Source of the DNA: an uncultured Cohaesibacter sp.
GTDB taxonomy: Bacteria > Pseudomonadota > Alphaproteobacteria > Rhizobiales > Cohaesibacteraceae
Assembly (NCBI RefSeq): GCF_963667045.1
Contig: NZ_OY762934.1
Coordinates: forward strand, 5,177,084 to 5,241,083
Direction of reading: 5' to 3'
Length of the DNA stretch: 64,000 bases
The first letter of the stretch is position 1, and each line of letters opens with the position of its first letter. Below the pieces are notes generated by a model, which worked only from the letters and a program-made list of their open reading frames with translations, was not told where the DNA came from and did not search any database. The position numbers and the translations under genes were made by a program. This document shows, one piece after another, positions 37,401-46,886 of this stretch.

Positions 37401-38192
37401 TCAGCAGTTGGTCGAGCCGCAGCTGCGCAGATTGGAGATCTTGCTCTCGAAGGCTTCAAGCGAAATGTAGCCTGGAATGACTTCGTCACCGAGCACATAG
37501 CCCGGCGTGCCGTTCAGGTTGAGGGCATCGGCCAGACGGTAGGCTTCCTGGATCGGCTCGCGAGAGGCCTTGTCTTCGTAGAGCTTCTCCAGGGTGTCGC
37601 GAGAGATGCCGAGCTTTTCGGCTTCACGCAGGGCGGTTTCCTTGTTGGCTGTGCCGCGCATGGTCATCATGGCCTTGTGGAAGTCCCCGTATTTGTCCGG
37701 CGCTGCCTTGGTCACGGCCACGGCAACCAGTGCGGCTTCCTGCGACTGCGGACCGAGAATTGGCCATTCTTTCAGTACGACACGCAATTTCTTGTCCGTA
37801 TCCATCAGCTCGAGCATGTTGCCAAAGGCCTGTTTGCAATAGCCGCAGTTGTAATCCATGAATTCGACCAGCGTGACATCGCCTTTTGGGTTGCCCAATA
37901 CGATCTGATCCTTGCCGTTGAAGATCTCGTCCTGATGTTCCACGACGGCCTGCTTTGCCTTCTCGGCGCGTTCCAGTTCGGCCTGCTGCTGCTTCTCGGC
38001 TTCCTGTTGGCTGAGAATGGTGAAGACCTTTCGGATGAGATCCGGATTTTCAAGCAGATAGTCGGAAACGATCGTCTCGATTTCCTTCTTCTGCTGATTG
38101 TTGAATTCCGTCGCGCTGGCAGGTGCGCTGGTCACGCCGATGAGGGCGAGGGCAGCGAACAGGTAGGAAATCGGCGAAAATCTGTGGCGCAT
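37401..38192 (-). CDS. DsbA-family thiol:disulfide protein
   Basis: A 263-residue exported thioredoxin-fold protein. The signal peptide is about residues 1-27 (LFAALALIGVTSAPASA). A glutamine- and glutamate-rich helical segment (about 60-90) precedes the fold, as in ScsC/Com1-like proteins. The active site is Cys116-Gly-Tyr-Cys119, with the cis-proline near Pro230 (NGTPGYV). Two further cysteines lie at the extreme C-terminus (RSCGSTNC), which is uncommon. It probably oxidises or isomerises disulfides in the periplasm; the N-terminal helix may allow oligomerisation. Confidence 0.9.
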   Translation of the reverse strand: MRHRFSPISYLFAALALIGVTSAPASATEFNNQQKKEIETIVSDYLLENPDLIRKVFTILSQQEAEKQQQAELERAEKAKQAVVEHQDEIFNGKDQIVLGNPKGDVTLVEFMDYNCGYCKQAFGNMLELMDTDKKLRVVLKEWPILGPQSQEAALVAVAVTKAAPDKYGDFHKAMMTMRGTANKETALREAEKLGISRDTLEKLYEDKASREPIQEAYRLADALNLNGTPGYVLGDEVIPGYISLEAFESKISNLRSCGSTNC

Positions 38193-38420
38193 GAGTTGGC
38201 GTCCTTGTGCGTTTAAAAGAGTGTTTCAAACTGGAAATGCAAATCGTGTGATCTGTAAAACTGCGTCGGAGAATAGGGCAGAACGCGTGTGTTGCGAGAC
38301 AAATCTTGAATTGTTCACTTGATTGTGACCTTTCGCCCCACTCTGGCGAGCGGCGGCGCATGGTCATTCAGTTCAACGCGTTTCATTCTGCGCTCTGCTC
38401 ATCCTTTTGCCGTCCTCCAT

Positions 38421-39869
38421 TTACAGCTTCGGTTGTTTGTAGGACATGATGTCATCGGCCTGAAGCCACTCGGGAGAGCCGCGCTTCAGCTTCTTCTGGG
38501 CGCGTGCCGCCATGGCTTTTGCGGAGGCAATGTCGCCAGATGCGAAATAGCCGTTGGCGGTGGCGATTTCGGCTTCAGCCCGGCGACCCAGATTCTCGTA
38601 GGCCTGAGCCAGAAAACGATAGCCGACGGCCAGATCCGGGTCATTCTGCAGGCCGCGCTGCAGATGTGTGACGGCGGCGCTGTAGTTGCGGTTGGATTTG
38701 GAGGAAATGAGCGCCTGTCCGAGCATGACACGCAGGATGCCCTCGTTGGGCTTCAGGGAAACCGCCTTGTTGAGCGGTGTGACGGCGTTGTCCGGCTGTC
38801 CCGTTTCGAGATAGACTTGGCCTTTCAGCTCCCAGAAATAGGCATTGTTCGGCTGTGCTTTGAGCAGCTGGTCGATCATCTTGACGGCCTTGTTCCTGTT
38901 GCCCATCCGGTAGGTCACGATGGCCTGCGCGTAAAGGCTCGGCAGGTCGTTGCCCTTGTAGCTGCGCAGAACCCGCTTTGGGTCCTGGGTGAAGGCTGCC
39001 AGTTTGGCGCGGGCCAGATCATGGCGCTGCTGTAAGGCGGCGCTGTCGGCCTTGTTGAAGAACTTGCTTTTTTTGGCAAGGTTTTCCACCTGCGCGATGC
39101 GGTCGCGGGGCAGGGGGTGAGACTGGATGTAGGGGTCCATATACTGGCTGGAAAACAGCGCCTGATCGGCAAAACGCTGGAAAGTGGCCAGCATGCCCTT
39201 GGCTGATTGTCCCGTTTTGGCCAGATAGCGCAGTGCTGCACGGTCCGCGGCTGTTTCTTCAGTTCTGGCATAACTGAGGAATGTGCGCTGGGCCACGCCG
39301 GGAGAGCCAGCGGCGACAGCACCGCCAACGCGGGCCGCATCCGGGCTGCCGGCAGCGGCGCCTGCGGCCATTGCGCCAGCGCCAGCCAGCATGCCGATGG
39401 CGGCAATGGTCTGGGCGCGGCGCATAGCCTCGCGCAGACGGATCATGTGGCCACCGGCGATGTGCCCCGTTTCATGGGCGATGACGCCGATCACCTCGTT
39501 GGGTGTCTTGGCGTCGATGATGGTGCCGGTGTTGATGAACATGCGCTTGCTGTCAACGACAAAGGCATTGAAGCGGCTGTCGTCGATCAGATGGATGCGG
39601 ATGTTGTTTGATTTGAGGCCTGCAGCTTCGAAAATCGGGCGGGCATAGTCGCGGATCAATTCCTCGGTTTCGGCATCGCGCACCAGTTTGATGCTGCGCC
39701 CCTGAGCGTCAGCCGGGGCGGTTGCCAGCAGCAGAGGCTGAAGGCCAATGAGGGTCACCATCAGTCCCGACAGGGCTTTTCGGTGCATGGTGGCAAAAAG
39801 GCCATGCTGTTTCTGCCCGGTAGTGGGTGGAACTTTCTGCAAAGACTTGATACCAAAGCCCTCAAACAT
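38421..39869 (-). CDS. M48 metalloprotease with TPR tail (BepA-like)
   Basis: A 482-residue zinc protease of the periplasm. A signal-like segment (about 35-55, ending APADAQG) is preceded by a 27-residue extension if ATG 39869 is used; AGAAGG at good spacing supports that start over the later MHRKAL. The zinc site is His132-Glu133-x-x-His136, with the third ligand Glu204 or Glu205 in RTEETAAD. The C-terminal third is tetratricopeptide-like (for example AIVTYRMGNRNKAVKMIDQL). BepA relatives edit outer-membrane protein assembly, which is likely here by similarity. Confidence 0.9.
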   Translation of the reverse strand: MFEGFGIKSLQKVPPTTGQKQHGLFATMHRKALSGLMVTLIGLQPLLLATAPADAQGRSIKLVRDAETEELIRDYARPIFEAAGLKSNNIRIHLIDDSRFNAFVVDSKRMFINTGTIIDAKTPNEVIGVIAHETGHIAGGHMIRLREAMRRAQTIAAIGMLAGAGAMAAGAAAGSPDAARVGGAVAAGSPGVAQRTFLSYARTEETAADRAALRYLAKTGQSAKGMLATFQRFADQALFSSQYMDPYIQSHPLPRDRIAQVENLAKKSKFFNKADSAALQQRHDLARAKLAAFTQDPKRVLRSYKGNDLPSLYAQAIVTYRMGNRNKAVKMIDQLLKAQPNNAYFWELKGQVYLETGQPDNAVTPLNKAVSLKPNEGILRVMLGQALISSKSNRNYSAAVTHLQRGLQNDPDLAVGYRFLAQAYENLGRRAEAEIATANGYFASGDIASAKAMAARAQKKLKRGSPEWLQADDIMSYKQPKL

Positions 39870-40035
39870 GATCATAACCTTCTTTGATTTTCTCAATCCC
39901 CATAAGAGATCTGTCGGAGATCAAAGCCACTTACTGTCTGGGCGGTAAGGATTCGAAACATTCGGCAATATCCTTACCCGCGGCCATGGTGAAAATGTGG
40001 CACAGACACATGGAAGAGCCAAAAGGAAAAGATAA

Positions 40036-41187
40036 ATGCTCACTATTTCCAAACGCGGCACCATTGAACCCTTCTTTGCGATGGACATCATGGCCAAGGC
40101 TAATGCACTGGCCGCGCAGGGTAAAGACATTGTCCATATGGAAATCGGTCAGCCGGGGGCTCCGGCGCCAAGGCTGGTGCGGGAGGCGGCGCAAAAGGCA
40201 TTGGTGGACGGCCGGATCGGCTATACCGATGCGCTTGGCATCCGCTCCCTGCGCGAACGCATCGCCCGGCATTATGCCGAGCACTATGGGGTGACCGTGT
40301 CGCCGGAGGCCGTAGCAGTCACGACCGGTTCCAGCGCCGGGTTCAATCTGGCCTTCCTGTCGCTGTTCGAAGTGGGTGACCGGGTGATCCTGCCCAGCCC
40401 GGGCTATCCGGCCTATCGCAACATCCTGTTCTCGCTGGGGCTGGATGTGGTCGAGGTGGAGACGCGGGCGGAAGACCGCTGGAGCCTGACTGCCGAGGAC
40501 ATTCGGCGGGTTCATGCGGAAAAGCCGGTAAAGGGCGTGTTGATCGCCAGCCCGGCCAACCCGTCGGGCACGATCATGGAGGCCGAGGCGCTGAAGGCTG
40601 TCGTTGAAGTTTGTGACGAGCTTGGCATCTGGTTCATTTCAGATGAAATCTACCACAGCCTCGAATATGGCAGCAAAGCAGAGACGGCCTTGTGCTTTTC
40701 GCCCAACGCCGTCATCATCAATTCCTTCTCCAAATATTACTGCATGACCGGCTGGCGGGTTGGCTGGATGATCCTGCCGCCGCTGGCGCAACGGTCCGTG
40801 GAATGCCTCAGCCAGTCGCTCTATCTATGTCCGCCGATGCTGTCGCAGGTGGCGGCTACTGTGGCCTTCGATGCCCATGAGGAGCTGGATCTGGTCAAGG
40901 CCGGATATGGCCGCAACCGGTTCTATCTGATGCAAGCTCTGCCGGAAATCGGTCTTGGCGATTTCATGCCCGTGGATGGGGCCTTTTACGTCTATAGCAA
41001 TGTCAGCAAGCTGACCAATGACTCGATGGATTTTGCCATGCGCTCGCTTAGCGAAGCCGGCGTTGCCATCACGCCGGGGGCCGATTTTGATCGGGAGAGA
41101 GGGCACCAGTATGTGCGGCTGTCTTTTGCCGGAACCGAAGAACATATGAAGGAAGCCATCCGGCGGCTGGGCGACTGGCTGGCCTGA
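40036..41187 (+). CDS. PLP-dependent class I/II aminotransferase
   Basis: A 383-residue fold-type I aminotransferase. The PLP lysine is Lys233 in NSFSKYYCMTGWRVGW. Other conserved points are GQPGAPAP near 38-45, the cofactor loop TTGSSAGFN, the NPSGT asparagine near 175 and the C-terminal RLSFAG arginine that binds the substrate carboxylate. It is closest to aspartate-aminotransferase-like enzymes; the exact substrate is unknown. AAGGA lies about 8 bases before the ATG. Confidence 0.9.
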   Translation: MLTISKRGTIEPFFAMDIMAKANALAAQGKDIVHMEIGQPGAPAPRLVREAAQKALVDGRIGYTDALGIRSLRERIARHYAEHYGVTVSPEAVAVTTGSSAGFNLAFLSLFEVGDRVILPSPGYPAYRNILFSLGLDVVEVETRAEDRWSLTAEDIRRVHAEKPVKGVLIASPANPSGTIMEAEALKAVVEVCDELGIWFISDEIYHSLEYGSKAETALCFSPNAVIINSFSKYYCMTGWRVGWMILPPLAQRSVECLSQSLYLCPPMLSQVAATVAFDAHEELDLVKAGYGRNRFYLMQALPEIGLGDFMPVDGAFYVYSNVSKLTNDSMDFAMRSLSEAGVAITPGADFDRERGHQYVRLSFAGTEEHMKEAIRRLGDWLA

Positions 41188-41220
41188 CGTCTCTGTCACC
41201 CAGCAAGAAACAAGGCAAAC

Positions 41221-41255
41221 AAAAAGCCGCATCGAATTCAATCGATGCGGCTTTT
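41221..41255. terminator. Bidirectional terminator between aminotransferase and rne
   Basis: AAAAAGCCGCATCGA and TCGATGCGGCTTTTT, 15-base perfect arms with a five-base loop. Confidence 0.9.
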
Positions 41256-41278
41256 TCATGATCTATGAGACCTGAGGC

Positions 41279-44200
41279 TTAGAGAAAGCCGGAACGGTTC
41301 CACCAGCCGGTCCGCTTGGGACGGTTGTCGTCTGGCTGTTCTTCTTCCGCCTTGGGCTCTGCTTCCGCTTCAGCCACCTCTTCGGCAACAGCAGCCTGCT
41401 CTTCAACTGGCTCCGCAGAAGTCTCTTCGCTTGCGGTTTCTGCTTCATCAGCGGGAGCGGCCGGTGCTGCGGTCTCTTCAACCGAAGCTGTGGCTTCTTC
41501 TGCCGGAGCTTCTTCCGAGACTTCCGATACTTCCGGTGCTGCTTCAGCTTCCGGAGCGGAGGCGCCTTCTTCAGCAGCAGGCTCTTCGACGCTTGCAGGC
41601 TCTAACGCGACGGCTTCAGTGGCCTCAGATACTGAGGTATCAGTCTCGGGGGCATCCGTCGCTTCAGGAGCGGTTTCCGCTTCAGCTACTGTCACCACGT
41701 CTTGAGGCTGTTCTTCAGCGAAAGCAACAGGCGCTTCAGCGACGCTGTCGTTGTTTTCCAACACTGCGACGCCACCTTCGGCGATGTAGACGTCCGGCAT
41801 GGAACTGCTTTCGGAGTCTGCGTCCTCGGTGCCATAGCTGCTGGAGAACTCATAGGAGTCTGGGGAGTCTGGCGCTTGCCCGACCACTTCCATGGCTTCG
41901 GCGGTCATTTCCTGTGCTTCTGCATCGCTGTTGCGGTTGCGACGGTTGCGGCGACCACCACGGCGACCCCTGCGACGGCTCTTCTTGGGCTTGTCGTCGT
42001 TGGACCCATCGTCGTCGCTTGCCTCTGCAGCCTCGTCGACTTCGTCAGAAGCGTCGGCATCATCGCTGTCCGTGTCGCGGTCGCCATTGTCATCACGTGG
42101 CGATCTGGCGTCAGACTGGGATTTCTTGCGGCGGCGACGGCGGCGACGTTTCTTGGAACTGCTTTCTTCTTCGCGTTCCTTTTCCTCTTCGGCCATTTCA
42201 AAGGCTTCGAAGGCCTCGTCGTCTTCGTCATCCACTTCCATGGTCTGCATGGAAATGGTCGGGGTCGGTGCGACCGGCTGGGCCAGCGGTTCGCCCCGTT
42301 CGATTTCCAGATGCTTGCCTTCCAGATGATCATCCACTTCAACATGGATGTGCACGCCGAACCGGTTTTCGAGTTCGAACAGGTTCTCGCGCTTCTGGTT
42401 GAGAATGTAGAGAGCGACATTGCCGCGGGTTCTGACCACAACATGGTGGTTGACGCCCTTGAGCAGATGATCCTCGATGCTGCGCAGCACCAGAAGAGCG
42501 ACCGAGGCCGCTGCACGGACATAACCGGTGCCCTGACAATGCGGGCAGGGATCCATGGTGCTTTCCAACACGCCGGTGCGGATGCGCTGACGGGACATTT
42601 CCATCAGGCCGAAGTGCGAGATGCGGCCCACCTGAATGCGGGCGCGGTCGGACTTCAGGCAATCCTTCAGGCGCTTTTCGACAGCCCGGTTGTTGCGTTT
42701 CTCTTCCATGTCGATGAAGTCGATGACGACCAGACCGGCAAGGTCGCGCAGGCGCAACTGGCGGGAAATCTCTTCGGAGGCTTCCAGGTTGGTGGAAAGC
42801 GCGGTGTCTTCAATATTGTGTTCGCGGGTCGAACGGCCGGAGTTCACGTCGATGGAGACGAGGGCTTCGGTCTGGTCGATCACGATGTAGCCGCCGGACT
42901 TCAGTGTCACCTGCGGGCTGAACATGGCGTCCAGCTGGCTTTCGATGCCCATGCGGGTGAAGATCGGCTGTGGCTCGCGATAGGGCTGGACGTTGCGCGC
43001 GTGACTTGGCATCAGCATGCGCATGAAGCTCTTGGCTTCCTTGTAACCTTCCTCGCCGGAGACCAGAACCTGATCGATGTCCTTGTTGTAAAGATCACGG
43101 ATCGAGCGCTTGATCAGCGATCCCTCTTCATAGACAAGCATCGGCGCGGCGGACTTCAGCGTCAGGTCGCGAACGTTCTCCCACAGACGCAGCAGATATT
43201 CGAAATCGCGCTTGATCTCGGTCTTGGTACGGGACGCCCCTGCTGTACGCAGGATGACACCCATTCCGTCGGCCACTTCCAGCTCGGAGGCAATCTGCTT
43301 GAGGCGCTTGCGGTCGGCCACGTTGGTGATCTTGCGGGAAATGCCGCCGCCACGAGCGGTGTTCGGCATCAGAACCGAGTAGCGACCGGCAAGGGAAAGA
43401 TAGGTGGTCAGGGCTGCACCCTTGTTGCCACGTTCTTCCTTGACGACCTGAACCAGAAGAATCTGGCGGCGCTTGATCACTTCCTGAATCTTGTACTGCT
43501 TGGCACGACGACGGCTGCGGCGTTCCGGAACTTCTTCCAGAGCGTCTTCCGCGCCAACATGCTCGACGCCGGATTCTTCATCATCCTCGTCGTCGTCTTC
43601 GTCGTCATCCTCATCGTCAGAGGCAGAAAGCTCTTCTTCCTCTTCTTCGTCGTCATCCTCATCATCAAGGTCGTCAGGATCGGCGCTGAGGCTTTCATCG
43701 TCAGCAACGGCATGGGCCTGAGCTGGTGGGGTGTCGGAACCATCTTCGTCGCTGGATGCGTCGCCGGCGGCCTCTTCGGCGGGAGCTGCGTCTACCGGAG
43801 CAGTTTCGGCCACGACTTCTGCTGCGTCTTCGCTTTCGACAGCCGCGTCTGCAACAACAGTGGCTTCCTCTACCGGAGCGTCGGCTTCAGCTGTTTCAGC
43901 AGCAGATGCCTCTTCCTTTGCAGCCCGTGAGCCGTGGTTTTCAGATTTTCTGGAAGACCGGCGTCGTCTCGACTTCTTGGCCGGTTTTTCTTCTTCGTGC
44001 AAATCTTCGTCGTCGTGGCTCTGTTCCTCTTCGAGAAGAGCCTGACGGTCTGCCATCGGGATCTGGTAATAATCAGGATGGATTTCGCTGAAAGCGAGGA
44101 AGCCGTGGCGGTTGCCGCCATAATCGACAAAAGCGGCCTGCAGGGACGGTTCGACCCTGGTTACCTTTGCCAGATAGATGTTGCCACGCAATTGCTTGCG

Positions 44201-44302
44201 ATTGGCGGACTCGAAGTCGAATTCCTCAACCCGATTGCCGCGTACGACCACAACCCGGGTTTCCTCCGGATGCGTCGCATCAACGAGCATTTGATTTGCC
44301 AT
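41279..44302 (-). CDS. rne: Ribonuclease E
   Basis: A 1007-residue endoribonuclease, the core of the RNA degradosome. The S1 domain starts near residue 36 and is interrupted by a highly acidic insertion (about residues 100-260) full of Glu, Asp and Ala, typical of alphaproteobacterial RNase E. The catalytic core follows (EISRQLRLRDLAGLVVIDFIDME). The zinc link is CPHCQGTG. The C-terminal half is disordered: arginine-rich RNA-binding blocks (SKKRRRRRRRKK, KKSRRRGRRGGRRN), then a long acidic Ala/Glu tail. GGAG lies about 10 bases before the ATG. Confidence 0.96.
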   Translation of the reverse strand: MANQMLVDATHPEETRVVVVRGNRVEEFDFESANRKQLRGNIYLAKVTRVEPSLQAAFVDYGGNRHGFLAFSEIHPDYYQIPMADRQALLEEEQSHDDEDLHEEEKPAKKSRRRRSSRKSENHGSRAAKEEASAAETAEADAPVEEATVVADAAVESEDAAEVVAETAPVDAAPAEEAAGDASSDEDGSDTPPAQAHAVADDESLSADPDDLDDEDDDEEEEEELSASDDEDDDEDDDEDDEESGVEHVGAEDALEEVPERRSRRRAKQYKIQEVIKRRQILLVQVVKEERGNKGAALTTYLSLAGRYSVLMPNTARGGGISRKITNVADRKRLKQIASELEVADGMGVILRTAGASRTKTEIKRDFEYLLRLWENVRDLTLKSAAPMLVYEEGSLIKRSIRDLYNKDIDQVLVSGEEGYKEAKSFMRMLMPSHARNVQPYREPQPIFTRMGIESQLDAMFSPQVTLKSGGYIVIDQTEALVSIDVNSGRSTREHNIEDTALSTNLEASEEISRQLRLRDLAGLVVIDFIDMEEKRNNRAVEKRLKDCLKSDRARIQVGRISHFGLMEMSRQRIRTGVLESTMDPCPHCQGTGYVRAAASVALLVLRSIEDHLLKGVNHHVVVRTRGNVALYILNQKRENLFELENRFGVHIHVEVDDHLEGKHLEIERGEPLAQPVAPTPTISMQTMEVDDEDDEAFEAFEMAEEEKEREEESSSKKRRRRRRRKKSQSDARSPRDDNGDRDTDSDDADASDEVDEAAEASDDDGSNDDKPKKSRRRGRRGGRRNRRNRNSDAEAQEMTAEAMEVVGQAPDSPDSYEFSSSYGTEDADSESSSMPDVYIAEGGVAVLENNDSVAEAPVAFAEEQPQDVVTVAEAETAPEATDAPETDTSVSEATEAVALEPASVEEPAAEEGASAPEAEAAPEVSEVSEEAPAEEATASVEETAAPAAPADEAETASEETSAEPVEEQAAVAEEVAEAEAEPKAEEEQPDDNRPKRTGWWNRSGFL

Positions 44303-45135
44303 AAAGTGTTGTCTCCACGGAAAAGCGCGCCGGCAACCGTTATGGCCGAATGACTCGACGCTCGGCAGGTTCGCGCTTCTTCGCTTTTGTCTATTGACGA
44401 CCCGACCGCAATCGGTTTTCGGTTGTGCAAATGACCTAGCGCCAGGGCATGCAGTCGAACTGCAAGGCTATCTCCGGCACTATGGACCATGTGTTGACAC
44501 ATCCCGAGGTGGGTCCTCTTGTTGATACTCGATGCCAGAGGACGCTGTTCATCCTCGGCAGGGTTCTTGGCATGCAATCCGGAAATTATTTACGCGCTCC
44601 AGATTGCCGCGAATTTGTTGTGTTCTTCGGGACGATCCCGAATTTCCGGGCCACTCGCCAGAGCTTGGCATGTCCGCTTCGCCGGCGCGAAACTCCTGAA
44701 GACGTTCCCGTTCTCGGGGGCGTCGGGGTTTTCGCCAGTCACGTATTCTTGGTCTACAGGTGTTTCACCAGAAATACGGATTCTCGAATCGGATCATTGC
44801 TTGGCAACATTGGCCCAAACGCCTTTGTAGGGTTCCTTACGCAAATATGCAAGTGCAAGGCTGCTTAACAAGTGATTTGATACGCTGTTTTTGCTTGTTA
44901 TCTATACTTATATATACAGATATACCATGCTGAGATGTTGATAGCAGCATTCTGTCAAGATGTGGTTAACCCTCAGGCCCCAGTGTTCTGGGGTGGCCGC
45001 AGCTCAAAAATCGAGCTATTCGCTGTCATGTTGCCACATTGCTTTCCAAGATGTGGGGCTCTTTTACAGGAGAACCCACGGTCTGGCGATGATCCGGCCA
45101 GCGGCCGGTGATCCTTGTTTCGATGAAAGAGGCGG
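44303..45135. other. Long divergent region between rne and amiC
   Basis: About 830 bases with no gene that I accept. The rne side probably holds a long 5' leader; RNase E often controls its own mRNA through its leader, but I cannot name a specific element. On the amiC side there is a perfect hairpin CCCCAG TGTT CTGGGG (about 44979-44994), and an AT-rich block at 44895-44930 that likely holds a promoter. Confidence 0.5.
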
Positions 45136-46401
45136 ATGACAACTGCTATGCGTTTGCTCCAAGCTATCCTGATCCTGCTTATGTCCCTATACTGCGCGCC
45201 CCTGATGGCTCAGGAGGGTGGAGAGGCTCCTGTTGTGGTTCATGGAGCCCGAACGGATGGCAATGACAAGAAGGCCGAGTTCATCCTCGATGTTTCCGAA
45301 CCGGTCGCCTTTAGTGTCTTTGCGCTGGAAGGACCTTACCGGCTGGTCATCGATCTGCCTGACATGACCTTTCAGATGGAGCAGGGGATCGGTTTGGTCG
45401 AGCGCGCCATGGTGAAGAATTTCCGTTTTGGCAGCTTTGGACATTCCGGCTCGCGCGTGGTGCTAGACCTTTCCAAGCCGACCAAGGTGGGCAAGGCCTA
45501 CACCCTGCCATCGGTGGATGGCAATCCGGCAAGGCTGGTTATCGAAATGGCTTCGGTCAGCAAGAAGGAATTCGCCGAACAGGCCTTGCGGGACGTGATC
45601 CGCATCCGGGCTGACGGTAAGCGGGACACGGCGCCGATGACGCCATCTGCTGCTGCCGACAAGGTTGCCGATGCCGTTGAGGATAGCCGTCCGTTGATCG
45701 TTCTCGACCCCGGACATGGTGGTATCGACACGGGCGCGGTTTCCAGTAGTGGTGCGCATGAAAGCACGATCGTCCTTGAATTTGCCAAGGCGCTGCGCGA
45801 TGTGCTGGTCAAGGAAAAGCATTTCCGCGTTCTGCTGACCAGAGACCGCGACCGGTTCATTTCTCTTGGCGGACGGGTCGCCTTTGCGCGAGAAAAGAAG
45901 GCGGACCTGTTCCTCTCGATCCATGCAGATATCGTCAAGGAGCACTATGTGCGCGGGGCGACGGTCTACACGCTTTCCGACAAGGCGTCTGACGCCGTAG
46001 CACACACCCTGGCGCAGCAGGAAAACAGATCGGACCTGATTGCCGGACTGGAGATCGAGGAGACCGACGACGTCGTCGCCGACATTCTTATCGACCTCAC
46101 ACGCCGGGAAACGGCCAATCATTCCGCCCTCTATTCCCGCACGCTGGTCGGTGCGCTCAAATCCTCCGTTCGCCTGTCGAAGACACCGGAGCGCTCGGCA
46201 GGATTCCGCGTCCTTAAAGCCCCCGACATCCCGAGCGTTCTGCTTGAGCTAGGCTATCTTTCCAACAAGGAGGACAGGGCGGATCTGTTGTCGGATAGCT
46301 GGCGCGACAAGGCGATCAAATCCATTGTCAAGTCGATTAACAAGTTTTTCGCCAGACGGTCCGCGCAGTCGAGCGGCCTTTTCTTGCCCAGGTCTGGCTG
46401 A
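45136..46401 (+). CDS. amiC: N-acetylmuramoyl-L-alanine amidase (AmiC type)
   Basis: A 421-residue exported zinc amidase that cuts peptide stems from peptidoglycan during cell separation. It has a signal peptide (LLQAILILLMSLYCAPLMA), an AMIN targeting domain (about 35-140), and an Amidase_3 domain (about 187-400). Zinc ligands are His194 (LDPGHGG), Glu209 (HESTIVLEF) and His263 (SIHAD). An insertion after SIHAD may be the regulatory helix that covers the active site in AmiB/C. Next to a class A PBP gene, in the common alphaproteobacterial arrangement. Confidence 0.95.
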   Translation: MTTAMRLLQAILILLMSLYCAPLMAQEGGEAPVVVHGARTDGNDKKAEFILDVSEPVAFSVFALEGPYRLVIDLPDMTFQMEQGIGLVERAMVKNFRFGSFGHSGSRVVLDLSKPTKVGKAYTLPSVDGNPARLVIEMASVSKKEFAEQALRDVIRIRADGKRDTAPMTPSAAADKVADAVEDSRPLIVLDPGHGGIDTGAVSSSGAHESTIVLEFAKALRDVLVKEKHFRVLLTRDRDRFISLGGRVAFAREKKADLFLSIHADIVKEHYVRGATVYTLSDKASDAVAHTLAQQENRSDLIAGLEIEETDDVVADILIDLTRRETANHSALYSRTLVGALKSSVRLSKTPERSAGFRVLKAPDIPSVLLELGYLSNKEDRADLLSDSWRDKAIKSIVKSINKFFARRSAQSSGLFLPRSG

Positions 46402-46886
46402 GAATCGCCACGGCTCGCGGATGATGTCTCGTGGCGGGAAGTCGTTTTTCTGGTCTAACCGACAATTTGATTGCTGACAGAAATGCCGAATTTATGCGGA
46501 TAAATTTCTGAACGGAGCCCTTTTGCTGCCCCAATGTCATGTGATGGTTGCAAAATGACTGGTAGCAGAATAAGTCTGTCCGTAAATTGGATCGGGCGCA
46601 TCAGGCGGGTTCTGATGGCGTTCGTATGGGCTGATGGTGGCGGCTTAAGTTTTCGAAACAGGGACTGCAGGTATCGGAGTGCCAAGCGCGTTTCTGGCTG
46701 GTTGCTCTGCTCATGGGTTTCGCTCATGGGTGACGGGCCAGCTCAGGGCGCAAGCCATAAGGAAACAGCCTCAGGGCGGGCGCAAATCAAGTGCACTCAC
46801 TGTGCGGTTCTGATGGGCGCGTTTTCGATTGGCCGTGTTTCCGATGGCAGGACGCTTGAATTTAACGGGATTAAGTAGGAACAGAT
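46402..46886. other. Intergenic region between amiC and mrcA
   Basis: About 485 bases. One rightward frame is open for 114 codons but is cysteine- and arginine-rich and resembles no protein. A weak inverted repeat CGCCACG / CGTGGCG lies just after amiC. The promoter of mrcA is presumably near 46800-46870. Nothing else seen. Confidence 0.45.

Noticed and set aside
44449..44868. Rightward 139-codon ORF between rne and amiC
   Set aside because: Composition is not protein-like, no ribosome site; more likely part of the rne leader and promoter region.
46534..46878. 114-codon ORF before mrcA
   Set aside because: Cys- and Arg-rich with no recognisable domain; probably spurious, although a tiny chance remains.
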